This document shows positions 33,708 through 42,147 of a stretch of DNA of 64,000 bases, piece after piece. Both the position numbers and the translations under genes were made by a program. The notes below the pieces were generated by a model. It was given only the letters and a program-made list of their open reading frames with translations, was not told the DNA's origin and made no database searches. The stretch lies in assembly GCF_024297185.1 (NCBI RefSeq), contig NZ_JANCTD010000001.1, forward strand, positions 457,894 to 521,893, given 5' to 3'. Numbering within the stretch: position 1 is the stretch's first letter; each line of letters starts with the position of its first letter. This stretch comes from Lewinella sp. JB7 (GTDB lineage: Bacteria; Bacteroidota; Bacteroidia; Chitinophagales; Saprospiraceae).

Positions 33708-35985
33708 GGTTCGAGGATTTTGGTGGGTGATTATTGGGATCATACAGTTCCCGGGCCACTTCCTCGGCGGCCCGTGACAGGTGACCGATCACTTCGGGGA
33801 CCATGTTGCGCGTACCGTTGTCCGTATCGGACAGAAAGGGATTCATGATCGTGGTGATGAGGAAATTCATGGCCAACTGACTGTCCTGGCGTACGCCCAG
33901 TTGCGTGCGCAGGTAGCGGATGGGGGCTTCGGAGTGCTCGGCGTCCAGGGTGGAGCTGGTCACGTAGAGCTCCGGAACGGGGTCACCGATCCTCTGGACG
34001 CTCAGTTTTTCGAAAATGGCGTTGTTGAAGGTATTCGTCTCCTTTGGGTCCGTATTCGCCCCGCCCGGTAGGATGGGGTTGAGGGCGTAAGTGATGATGT
34101 TCAGGTCCGGTCCGGTGCGGCGGAAGATTTTCATTTCCTCCGGATGCTTACCGAGCCGGTCCCAGAGTTCAGCATTAGAGAGCCCCGCCCAACTCCGGAC
34201 TACGGCCAGTTCATCCGCGGTGAGATCGGTGAGCACCGCTACGGTGAAGTGGTCGGATTTGAGGGCAACCAATTCCGCGAAGGCCAACTTCGCGTTGAAA
34301 TTACAGCGACCCAGGATGCGGCCGTAGCCGCCCTGATCGAGCGACATGATCTTGTGGCTGAAGTGTACGCCGGCCGCGGCGGCCCCCGGCTTGGATCCCT
34401 CGACTCCGAATACCCCGACCGTCGGGGCTTTCCCATCGTGGTAGACGACGGGGGCGGTGATCTGGATCATCTCCGGCATCCGACGGTCCCGGTACAGCAA
34501 ACCGCCGGCCGGGTAGGGCGCGAAACCGGACTTATGGGGATCGATGGTAATCGTATCGGCGTCCCGCAGCCGGAGGAGCTGTCGTTCCGTGTATTCGTTC
34601 AGACCGGTTTCCACGGTATGCACGAAGTGGCGGTTGGAGCCAGCGCCCTGAGCAAGCTGGGCCCGGGCAACCAGCGCGGCAAGCTGATCGCCCGTCACGC
34701 CAGTGCTCACGACGGTGCTCCGGTGAGTGTTCAACTGCCGGTCACCCGCGGAACCCTGCTCCGGTTTGTGGAGCAGGGAGGCGAAGTACCCCCCCCAGGC
34801 GCCGTCGGCGTGCACGAAAAAATCCGTGCCCTCCCCGCGCAATTCGTCCCGGAGATTCAGGACCGCGGTGAGGTCGTCGACGGCACTTTCCTCCGTCGTT
34901 CCCATGATGGCGACTACGGTCAGGACCGGTACGCGCGCCGCCGAAAATTCGCGGATGCACGCGCTGAGGTGTTCGGTATCCACGCGGGCGTTGCGTTGCA
35001 CTTTCACCCGATGGAAGGCACCGCCCCCGAGTCCGAGCAGGGTGGCGGCCTTGAGCAAAGAGTAGTGAGCGGTAGCCGCGCCGACGATCTTCATGCCGGC
35101 CACGGCCCGCCGGAACGCGCCTCCCGCCTCCAGGAGATCGTCCAGCTGGTCGGCGAAGGCGGTCATGCCTAAATACTGCACGGTGTAGCGGTCGATCCGC
35201 TGCAGAAAGTCCTTGTTGAGCATAAGCTGCTTGGCTTCCTCGGTGAGCTGGTCGGGCAGGTTAAGAATAACGTCGGCGGAGAGGTTCAGGAGTTCCCACC
35301 AGTCGCAGTCGACGAGGCGCTTGGGCTTCCGGTCCGGCCCGGTCGGTACCACTTCGATGCCGTCCAGGCACCCCAGGTCCGAGTCCAGCCGGAGGGCGGC
35401 GTAGAGGGCTGCGGGGTACAGTTTGGTGTTACGCGCCGACCATAAGGCTTCAATGTTCGCGATGCTGCCCCCGCAGGTGATGTGCCCCCAGGGGGTACGC
35501 TTTTTGCTCGACCGGTAACCGACCATTTTGCAGAGCTCAGCGGCCACTTCTATTTCCAGGGCGGTGGTGACGGGGCTGGCCTCCGCGGCTACGTTGTTTT
35601 GGTTGTAGAGCAGGGCGGCAAAATAGCCGGCCAGGGCGGGCAGCGTTTGGTCCCACAGCATGTGCCCCTGGTAGCGATAGCTGCTGAAGGGCACGCTGTG
35701 TTCCTCCAGTTGTTCGATCAGGTGTTGATAATTCTGGTGGATGAATTCGCTTTCCTTCCGGTAATCCTCCGTGCCGGGGTCCGCCCAGGCGGGGTCCTCG
35801 GGGTAGATGGTCCGCCGCCCGTCCACGGACTCCTGCAGGGCCCGTTCGAGCAGGGATAGGAGTAGGGTACGACTTTCCCCCCGGGGCCCCAGAAACCAGG
35901 CGCCGAGTTCTTGCATTCCCTCGCCCTGGGGTTCCGACATGATCTTGCGGAGATCCTGAATCTTGGTTTGAATGAGTGTGCTCAC
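33637..35985 (-). CDS. Group II pyridoxal-phosphate-dependent decarboxylase
   Basis: 782 aa, GTG start at 35985. It fits the aromatic-L-amino-acid/glutamate decarboxylase family: GHMLWDQTLPALAGYFAALLYNQNN, GHITCGGSIANIEALWSARN, HADGAWGGYFASLL (Asp of the PLP pyridine contact), and the Schiff-base Lys in TITIDPHKSGFAPYPAGGL. It is longer than typical decarboxylases (about 480-550 aa), with a C-terminal extension of about 250 residues containing FRRTGPDLNIITYALNP. The substrate cannot be predicted. It lies 10 bases after the unknown first gene and shares its 3' end with the cyclase-like gene, so one operon is likely. The last 35 residues are Pro/Ser/His-rich. Confidence 0.88.
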   Translation of the reverse strand: MSTLIQTKIQDLRKIMSEPQGEGMQELGAWFLGPRGESRTLLLSLLERALQESVDGRRTIYPEDPAWADPGTEDYRKESEFIHQNYQHLIEQLEEHSVPFSSYRYQGHMLWDQTLPALAGYFAALLYNQNNVAAEASPVTTALEIEVAAELCKMVGYRSSKKRTPWGHITCGGSIANIEALWSARNTKLYPAALYAALRLDSDLGCLDGIEVVPTGPDRKPKRLVDCDWWELLNLSADVILNLPDQLTEEAKQLMLNKDFLQRIDRYTVQYLGMTAFADQLDDLLEAGGAFRRAVAGMKIVGAATAHYSLLKAATLLGLGGGAFHRVKVQRNARVDTEHLSACIREFSAARVPVLTVVAIMGTTEESAVDDLTAVLNLRDELRGEGTDFFVHADGAWGGYFASLLHKPEQGSAGDRQLNTHRSTVVSTGVTGDQLAALVARAQLAQGAGSNRHFVHTVETGLNEYTERQLLRLRDADTITIDPHKSGFAPYPAGGLLYRDRRMPEMIQITAPVVYHDGKAPTVGVFGVEGSKPGAAAAGVHFSHKIMSLDQGGYGRILGRCNFNAKLAFAELVALKSDHFTVAVLTDLTADELAVVRSWAGLSNAELWDRLGKHPEEMKIFRRTGPDLNIITYALNPILPGGANTDPKETNTFNNAIFEKLSVQRIGDPVPELYVTSSTLDAEHSEAPIRYLRTQLGVRQDSQLAMNFLITTIMNPFLSDTDNGTRNMVPEVIGHLSRAAEEVARELYDPNNHPPKSSNHATPDRSRHKISADADGIAPGIA

Positions 35986-35995
35986 GGTGGTGGAT

Positions 35996-36844
35996 TTAGT
36001 CGATTTGAGTACTGTCCGGACAGGCCTGATTTTCCCAGTAGTTGAGGATCTTGGTGGAATACCACCAGTTGCGCGCTACGTGGATCTCGAGTTTAGGAAT
36101 CTGGTTCTGTGGGTGCCCCTTCACGTCGTGGAACTCGGTAAAGCCGAAATACAGCACCTCGTGGACCGAATCGTCAGCGAAGGGGCAGGCGCAGTTCGGA
36201 GTTTTCGGGTCGACGGGCAGGCCCGGTACGGACAGATTGACCGTCGCTACGAGCTGGTCTTCGGTGATCCAGTCGGGGGCCGTGGCTAGCGACGCCAGGT
36301 GATCGTAGTCCGGTTGCCAGCGCACGGAGTGCAGGATATGGGCCTCCTTCCCCCGGCCGAACAGGATGTACTCCTCGAACCGGCGGGACACCTCGTTGCG
36401 GTTGAGGTGCCGGTAGTGTACCGTTCGCACGATGGTCACCTCTACGTCGCTCAACCAGGGGGTGATGTTATGCATCTCCCCCCAGGGAGGCTGAGGCAGC
36501 GAATCCGGCGGGTTACTGTCCGGAATACTGGTCCATACGTCGGCCCGGAAGGAAGTCACGCGGCCGGCGACCACGGACGGCAGGGTGAATTCACCGCCCT
36601 CCCGGTTGCCGAAATAGTGGGCATGGTCGGTGGACTTCCGGTCCGCCAGGATCACCTTCTTCTTGTCGGGGGGGATTTCCACTTCCAGGATGAACTCGTA
36701 GCAGTGGGGTTCCATGTGCGTCATGATTTGGTGGCACAGGAAAAGGGTCTGTTCGCCCACCAGCGCGAAGGCGTGCTGCTGGGGCACGTTCTTGATGGTC
36801 TGTTTGCCCTTCATTACGGGGTGTGGTGCGCTCATGAATCCCAT
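35996..36844 (-). CDS. Unknown protein, first gene of the decarboxylase operon
   Basis: 282 aa from the ATG at 36844 (MGFMSAPHPVMKG; another ATG three codons later is also possible). No signal peptide or membrane segment. Noticeable features are a His-rich early part (CHQIMTHMEPHCYEF), DRKSTDHAHYFG, beta-rich middle segments (VEVTIVRTVHYRHLN) and Cys residues near the C-terminus (CACPF, NQACPD). The His/Cys content allows metal binding, but no known family was recognised. Its place 10 bases ahead of the PLP decarboxylase suggests a partner or product-handling role; this is inference. Confidence 0.75.
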   Translation of the reverse strand: MGFMSAPHPVMKGKQTIKNVPQQHAFALVGEQTLFLCHQIMTHMEPHCYEFILEVEIPPDKKKVILADRKSTDHAHYFGNREGGEFTLPSVVAGRVTSFRADVWTSIPDSNPPDSLPQPPWGEMHNITPWLSDVEVTIVRTVHYRHLNRNEVSRRFEEYILFGRGKEAHILHSVRWQPDYDHLASLATAPDWITEDQLVATVNLSVPGLPVDPKTPNCACPFADDSVHEVLYFGFTEFHDVKGHPQNQIPKLEIHVARNWWYSTKILNYWENQACPDSTQID

Positions 36845-37007
36845 AGCAGAAAATGTTTGTGTATTAAAGTACCGGAAAAGTGGCGGATGTGCAGGTTTAA
36901 ACATTAAAATTATCTAGCTAGCACTAGGTGTGAATGGCTTTCCCAAATCGTTTATACCCGATTCCGCATTCGGTAACCTGGATACCTGCCAAGTTTGCCC
37001 GATCCCC

Positions 37008-37015
37008 TAACTTTA
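37008..37015 (+). promoter_or_regulatory. Candidate -7-type element TAACTTTA just before the kinase start
   Basis: The octamer resembles the Bacteroidota -7 consensus (TAnnTTTG) and ends 6 bases before the ATG, which would give a leaderless or near-leaderless transcript. Similar octamers precede the starts at 49957 and 61756. No clear -33 TTG at the right spacing. Confidence 0.3.
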
Positions 37016-37021
37016 GGCAGG

Positions 37022-39076
37022 ATGTCCTCGCTCCGCTTACGCACGCCCCTACTCACCAGCCTGACCGGTAACTTCCGGTGGGTATTGCTCCTTGTGGTAA
37101 TCTTCAGCACCCGCGCGCCCGCCCAGGAGCTTCCCCCCGATACCGCCCGCCTGCGCCAGACGCTGGAAGCGGCGGACACCCTTTTCACCCTGCAGCCCCG
37201 TCAGGCCCTCCACCTGCTGGCCGGGGTCGAAGACCTGCTGCCCCACGGCACGATCAGGCAACGGGTAGACTGGCTCCACTACCACGGCGCCGCCTATCAG
37301 CGACTGGGGATGATGGACTCCGTAGCCCACTTTCACCGCCGCGTTCTGGCCACGATTACGCCGGAGGAAGACGAGCGGGCCTACGCCCGTGCCCTCGCGA
37401 ACCTCGGTACCGCTCACCGCGCCCGGGGCGAACTCGACAGCGCCGCCCACTGCTACGCACGGGCCCTGACGGTTTTTGACGTGGGCACCGACAGCTTTCC
37501 CCGCGGCACGGTACGCAATAGTCTGGGGCTTATCCACTACGCCCGGGGCGACTACCGCGCCGCCATGCAGGTCTACCTCGAAGCCCTGAACCTGTTCGAG
37601 GGACTCGGGCACGCCGGAGCGGTCGCTATCGTGAACAACAATCTCGGACAGGTCTACCACGCTCAGCGCGACTACGGCAAGGCCATCGGTCACTACGGCG
37701 CCTACCTGAAGGCGAGTCGTGACGGCGGCAACCCCCGCGGCGAAGCCACCGCCCTCAACAACATCGGCGTAGCCTACCTCGACCGCAACGAACCCGATTC
37801 CGCGGAAACCTACCTGCTGCGGAGCCTCGCCGTAAAGGATTCCATCGGACTCGACGCGGAGATCGCCACCACCCTGAATAATCTGGGAAAGATCGCCCAC
37901 GCCCGACAAGCGTACGCCGCTGCGCTGAATTATCACCGGCGCGGACTCGCACTGGCCCGTGCCCACGATAACCCCAGCGACGCCGCCTACTGCCGCATCG
38001 GACTCGGTCGCGCTCACCGGGCTCTCGGACAACTCTCCGACGCCCGCACGCACTACCGCCGGGCACTGGAACTGTCGGACGACATGGGCAACCCCCAGAT
38101 CGCCTACGAGGCCCACCACGGTCTCTACGAGAGCTACGCCGCCGCCGATCCGGCCAAAGCACTGCCCCATCTGGAAGCGGCCTTCGCGCTCCGCGACAGC
38201 CTGCTCAACGCCGAAAACGTCGAAGCCCTCACGACCCTGCGCCTCGAAAATGACTTCCGCCAGCGGGAACTGCTGAACGAGCAGCGAATGGCCAACCTGG
38301 AACTCCGCCAGGAACTTTCCGCCGCCCGCCTCGCCAACCAGCGCCGGGTGATCCTGGCTCTCCTGGCGGGACTCGCCCTACTGTCCCTACTGGGATACCT
38401 GCTCTGGCGGCAGCGCAACCGCATTCGCGACCAGCACCGGGTGATCCGGCAGGCCCTCCGCGAAAAGGATACGCTGCTCCGCGAGATTCACCACCGCGTG
38501 AAGAATAACCTGCAGGTCATTTCCTCCCTGCTGGGTATTCAGTCGCGCCACGTCCGCGACCGTGCGGCTCGCGATGCCCTGAACGAAGGCAGGAGCCGGG
38601 TGCAGACCATGGCGCTCATCCACCAAAATCTCTACGGACGGGACAACCTGAGGGGCATCGACATCCGTGACTACTTCGGCAAACTGCTGCAGAACCTGCT
38701 GGCCACCTACCGGGTGTCCCCCGGCCGCATCGAGGTGGTCGCCGACATCGAACCGCTGGTGCTCGACGTAGATACGCTGATTCCCCTCGGCCTGATCCTG
38801 AACGAACTCATGTCCAACGCCCTGAAGTACGCCTTTCCCGCCGGGGAGAGCGGCCGCATTACGGTCAGCATCCGGGAGGGGGAAGGGGGGCTGCACGTCG
38901 TAGTCGAGGACGACGGCGTCGGTATGGCGGACCCCGCCACCTTGATGACGTCCGACAGCTACGGTTACGAACTCATCACCGCGCTGATCGACAAGCTTGA
39001 GGGCGAACTGAGCGTACACGGCCGCTCGGGTACCACCGTCGACATCGTACTCAAGGAATATACCCTCGCCGCATGA
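37022..39076 (+). CDS. Membrane sensor histidine kinase with TPR sensor domain (HisKA_2 type)
   Basis: 684 aa from the ATG at 37022; a TTG 27 bases upstream is less likely. Signal/TM segment FRWVLLLVVIFS, then periplasmic TPR repeats over about 40-400 (ANLGTAHRARGELDSAAHCYARAL, LNNIGVAYLDRNEPDSAETYL). A coiled stretch and a transmembrane helix follow at about 441-460 (VILALLAGLALLSLLGYLLW). HisKA_2 has EIHHRVKNNLQVISSLLGIQ with the phospho-acceptor His at about 491. The HATPase_c domain has LNELMSNALKYAF and DDGVGM. Signal transfer goes to the response regulator encoded next, with ATGA overlap. Confidence 0.93.
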   Translation: MSSLRLRTPLLTSLTGNFRWVLLLVVIFSTRAPAQELPPDTARLRQTLEAADTLFTLQPRQALHLLAGVEDLLPHGTIRQRVDWLHYHGAAYQRLGMMDSVAHFHRRVLATITPEEDERAYARALANLGTAHRARGELDSAAHCYARALTVFDVGTDSFPRGTVRNSLGLIHYARGDYRAAMQVYLEALNLFEGLGHAGAVAIVNNNLGQVYHAQRDYGKAIGHYGAYLKASRDGGNPRGEATALNNIGVAYLDRNEPDSAETYLLRSLAVKDSIGLDAEIATTLNNLGKIAHARQAYAAALNYHRRGLALARAHDNPSDAAYCRIGLGRAHRALGQLSDARTHYRRALELSDDMGNPQIAYEAHHGLYESYAAADPAKALPHLEAAFALRDSLLNAENVEALTTLRLENDFRQRELLNEQRMANLELRQELSAARLANQRRVILALLAGLALLSLLGYLLWRQRNRIRDQHRVIRQALREKDTLLREIHHRVKNNLQVISSLLGIQSRHVRDRAARDALNEGRSRVQTMALIHQNLYGRDNLRGIDIRDYFGKLLQNLLATYRVSPGRIEVVADIEPLVLDVDTLIPLGLILNELMSNALKYAFPAGESGRITVSIREGEGGLHVVVEDDGVGMADPATLMTSDSYGYELITALIDKLEGELSVHGRSGTTVDIVLKEYTLAA

Positions 39077-39672
39077 GCCTCGCCGCCCTCCGCGTCCTGA
39101 TCGTCGAGGATGACCCGATCATCCGGACCGACCTACGGTCGCTGCTCACTAGTCACGACATTGCGGTCGTCGGCGCGGCCAAAAACTCCGTTCAGGCCTA
39201 CGACCTGCTGCGTTCCGCCGAACCCAATTTCGCGATTCTGGACATCAACCTCGGGCCGGGCCCCGGCGGGCTGGAGATTGCCGAGGTACTGCGCGAACGC
39301 TACCGCCTGCCCTACATCTTCCTTACGTCCTACGCCGATCCCGCTACGCTGGAGGCGGCCGTGGAGCAGGGGCCCTACGGTTACCTCGTCAAGCCCTTCC
39401 AGGACGATACGGTACTCTCCACCCTGACCGTCGCCTGGAGCAACTACCAGCGGCTGCGGCAGACCCGGGGCATCGACCTGAGCAGCTGCCCCGAACCCCT
39501 GACCGAGCAGGAACAGCGCATCGCCCGCCTACTCATCGAAGGCCTGTCGTACCGGGCCATCAGCGAGCGGCTCTTCATCAGCCAGAACACCCTCAAGTAC
39601 CACGTCAAGCACCTGTACGCGAAGTTCGGCGTAGCGGGAAGGGCCGAACTCGTAGCCCGTATTTACCGCTAG
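39073..39672 (+). CDS. LuxR-type response regulator, partner of the upstream kinase
   Basis: 199 aa. Receiver domain with acidic residues Glu12/Asp13/Asp14, phospho-acceptor Asp57 (AILDINLGPG), the Ser/Thr position in FLTSYAD and Lys in GYLVKPF. The C-terminal LuxR-type HTH covers about 135-199 (LTEQEQRIARLLIEGLSYRA, then ISQNTLKYHVKHLYAKFGVA). All catalytic residues are intact, unlike the regulator near the eCIS locus. It overlaps the kinase gene by four bases. The target genes are unknown; the downstream cupin and lipoprotein genes are candidates by proximity only. Confidence 0.94.
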   Translation: MSLAALRVLIVEDDPIIRTDLRSLLTSHDIAVVGAAKNSVQAYDLLRSAEPNFAILDINLGPGPGGLEIAEVLRERYRLPYIFLTSYADPATLEAAVEQGPYGYLVKPFQDDTVLSTLTVAWSNYQRLRQTRGIDLSSCPEPLTEQEQRIARLLIEGLSYRAISERLFISQNTLKYHVKHLYAKFGVAGRAELVARIYR

Positions 39673-39776
39673 ACTACCCATTTGGGTGGGGCGCGGCGCG
39701 CGGGAGCGGCCCAAATTTGGTGAAAGCAGTGAAGCCTGGCTTCCTGCCCGATCACTTCACCAAATATCCGCATAGT

Positions 39777-40310
39777 ATGAAACGCATTGCCTTTCTCCGA
39801 ACCACCCTGGCCGCCGGCGCGGCAACGGCCCTCCGACCCCTCTCCGCCCGCCCGGCCCCCCCGGGCGACCCCGTGCTCGAGCCCCGCATCGTGCGCAGCG
39901 ACGAGGGCCAACGGGTCAACGTCCTGGGCGACCGCATGACCTTCAAACTCACCGGCGAGGATACGGCGGGCCGGGTCACGGTGATCGAGGAAACGAACGA
40001 TCCCGGCGTCATGATCCCTCCGCACGTACACGACAACGAAGACGAGATATTCCGGGTACTCGAGGGCGAACTGGAAGTCACCGTCGGTGGGGAGACCACC
40101 GTACTGCGCGCGGGCGATACGGCCTTCGGACCGCGGGGGGTAGCCCACAGCTGGAAGACCGTCGGCACCGGCACCACCCGCGTCATCCTGACGGCCTTCC
40201 CGTCGGGGATCGAAACCATGTTCGAGGAGATCGGCGGGCTGCCCGCCGGCCCGCCGGACATGCCCACCGTGTTCGGCATCTGCGAGCGCTACGGCATCCG
40301 GTTCGTCTGA
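39777..40310 (+). CDS. Exported cupin-domain protein
   Basis: 177 aa from the ATG at 39777, giving an Arg/Ala-rich signal-like N-terminus (KRIAFLRTTLAAGAATAL). Single conserved cupin barrel: IPPHVHDNEDEIFRVLEGELEV with the HxH...E metal set, then VAHSWKTVG supplying the third His. The C-terminus carries GIETMFEEIGGLPAGPPD, as in small cupins annotated as quercetinase-like or oxalate-type proteins. The substrate is unknown. Tat or Sec export is likely, but the signal is not typical. It follows the response regulator by 105 bases. Confidence 0.85.
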   Translation: MKRIAFLRTTLAAGAATALRPLSARPAPPGDPVLEPRIVRSDEGQRVNVLGDRMTFKLTGEDTAGRVTVIEETNDPGVMIPPHVHDNEDEIFRVLEGELEVTVGGETTVLRAGDTAFGPRGVAHSWKTVGTGTTRVILTAFPSGIETMFEEIGGLPAGPPDMPTVFGICERYGIRFV

Positions 40311-40345
40311 CACGTGTGGGTACTCCCGTTCACTTTCTAAATCGT

Positions 40346-41104
40346 ATGGCTATGAAAACCCAGAGTAGTTTGTTCGTTCTCTTTATCCTGCTGCTGTCGG
40401 CCTGTAAGGAAGACGCGGCCGTACGGACCCTCTTCACCGGCCCGGAGATCACGCTCGGCAACGGGCGGGCGTGGATGGCGGTCCGCACCGACCCCGCGGG
40501 TCAACCCCTGAGTCTGGCGGTCGAATTCGATGCCGCCGCCCTCGAAGGTCTTCCCACGGGTCAATTCCCGCCCCCGTCCTACGTGCTGCGACTACCCGAC
40601 GGGGTCGATCTGCCCCCTTACGATCACGTCACCCTGGACTGGAACGAGCACGGGCACGAACCCATGCACGTTTACGACAAGCCCCACTTTGACGTACACT
40701 TCTACTTCATGTCGGAAGCGGAGCGCGACCGGATCGGTCCGGACGATTCCCTGGCCTTCAACCAACCGCTTCCGGCCGCCAACTTACCCGTGGACTACCT
40801 GGAAACCCCCGGCGGGGTCCCCGGCATGGGAGCTCACGTGGTTGACCTCCGGTCTCCCGAGATCAGCGGCGAGGGCAGCTTCACCCATACCTTCATTTAC
40901 GGCAAGTACGCGGGGCACCTCAACTTCCTGGAGCCCATGGTCACTACGGAATTTTTGCGCAGCAAACCCGACGTAACGGCCGAGGTGCGGCATCCGCAGG
41001 CGTGGCAGGAAGCCGGCTATTACCCCACGAAGTACCGGATCTCTCACGATGCGGCCACCGACCGTTACGCGATCACGCTGCAGGGTTTCGTGCGCGCCAA
41101 CTGA
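40346..41104 (+). CDS. Lipoprotein, TTHB210/DUF5602-like
   Basis: 252 aa (ATG at 40346; a second ATG two codons later is equally plausible). Lipobox LLLSAC with Cys at about 22. The mature part has WNEHGHEPMHVYDKPHFDVHFYFM, a His-rich motif of TTHB210-like proteins that also occurs in DUF5602 lipoproteins, then GMGAHVVDL and FTHTFIYGKYAGHLNFLEPM. The repeated His and Glu suggest a metal site. Its role is not known; family members are outer-membrane or periplasmic. It follows the cupin gene by 35 bases and may be co-transcribed with it. Confidence 0.75.
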   Translation: MAMKTQSSLFVLFILLLSACKEDAAVRTLFTGPEITLGNGRAWMAVRTDPAGQPLSLAVEFDAAALEGLPTGQFPPPSYVLRLPDGVDLPPYDHVTLDWNEHGHEPMHVYDKPHFDVHFYFMSEAERDRIGPDDSLAFNQPLPAANLPVDYLETPGGVPGMGAHVVDLRSPEISGEGSFTHTFIYGKYAGHLNFLEPMVTTEFLRSKPDVTAEVRHPQAWQEAGYYPTKYRISHDAATDRYAITLQGFVRAN

Positions 41105-41203
41105 GGAATCACATTTTACCAGGGGTGTAGAAGGCCGGTCGGGTAAAGAATCGTCCGCGAACTTTTCTTTACATTGACCGGCCTATCACTACACCAACTG
41201 CAT

Positions 41204-42124
41204 ATGATCAACTCTAGACGAACCTTCCTACGCGTGGCCGGTGGACTTTCCGCTTCCGCCGCACTGCTTCCCCTCTGGGCCTGTGGCGACGGCGGCGGCG
41301 ACCATGCAAGCACGGAAACCACCCCTCCGGAAAGCGAGGAAAGGGCCGGCGGCGGCGATCTGGGCGCTTTCGGCATTCAGTTATACACCCTGCGGGACAT
41401 GATGCCCGGCGACCCCCGGGGCACCCTAAAACAAATCGCCGACATGGGGTACAAGCAGATCGAAGGCTACGAGGGGGCGCAGGGTATGTTCTGGGGTATG
41501 GAGCCGCAGGAGTTCAAAGACTACCTCGATGAGCTGGGCCTTACCATGGTGTCTACCCACTGCAACATCAACGAAAACTTCGCGGAAAAGGCGCAACAGG
41601 CCGCCTCCATCGGCGTCGAATACCTGATCTGCCCCTACATCGGAGCCCAGGACGGAAAGGCGGGCTGGGACGCCGTGATCGAAAAGTTTAACGAATGCGG
41701 GCGGATCTGCGCCGAGCACGGCATCCGCTTCGCCTACCACAATCATGCCTACACCTTTGAGGAAGTGGACGGCATCGTGCCCCAGGCTTACCTGATGGAT
41801 AACACCGACGATACCGTCGACTACGAAATGGACATCTACTGGGTAGTGACCGGCGGCGCGGACCCCGTCAAGTGGCTCAACGACTATCCGGGCAAGTGGC
41901 GGCTGTGCCACGTCAAGGACCGGAAGAAGGGTGCCGGCCCCGACGAGCACGAGGCATCCGTGGACCTCGGTAAGGGGTCCATCGACTTCCCCCGGATACT
42001 CGCCGTAGCCGAGGAGCAGGGCATGGAGTACTACATCCTGGAGCAGGAAGATTACGAAAATTCCACCCCCGTAAAGAGCGCGGCGGCCGGAGCCAGGTAC
42101 CTGGCCGACTTTACCTTCGCCTAG
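41204..42124 (+). CDS. Tat-exported sugar phosphate isomerase/epimerase-like protein (AP-endonuclease-2 TIM barrel)
   Basis: 306 aa from the ATG at 41204, with a twin-arginine signal (NSRRTFLRVAGGLSASAALL) and Cys at the cleavage region (LWACGDGGG), so a Tat lipoprotein. Low-complexity acidic linker, then a xylose-isomerase-like TIM barrel: FGIQLYTLRDMMPGDPRGT, HCNINENFAEKAQQAASIGV, FAYHNHAYTFEE, CHVKDRKKG, YYILEQEDYENSTP. Metal and substrate residues (HNH, HVKD, EQEDY) are intact. Such secreted barrels are common in Bacteroidota beside sugar uptake genes; none are adjacent here. Confidence 0.9.
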   Translation: MINSRRTFLRVAGGLSASAALLPLWACGDGGGDHASTETTPPESEERAGGGDLGAFGIQLYTLRDMMPGDPRGTLKQIADMGYKQIEGYEGAQGMFWGMEPQEFKDYLDELGLTMVSTHCNINENFAEKAQQAASIGVEYLICPYIGAQDGKAGWDAVIEKFNECGRICAEHGIRFAYHNHAYTFEEVDGIVPQAYLMDNTDDTVDYEMDIYWVVTGGADPVKWLNDYPGKWRLCHVKDRKKGAGPDEHEASVDLGKGSIDFPRILAVAEEQGMEYYILEQEDYENSTPVKSAAAGARYLADFTFA

Positions 42125-42147
42125 GAGTGACGGCGTAGGAATTCGCT

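Noticed and set aside
34144-35172. 342-codon open frame opposite the PLP decarboxylase
   Set aside because: Antisense to a clear decarboxylase with intact motifs; lacks any family resemblance.
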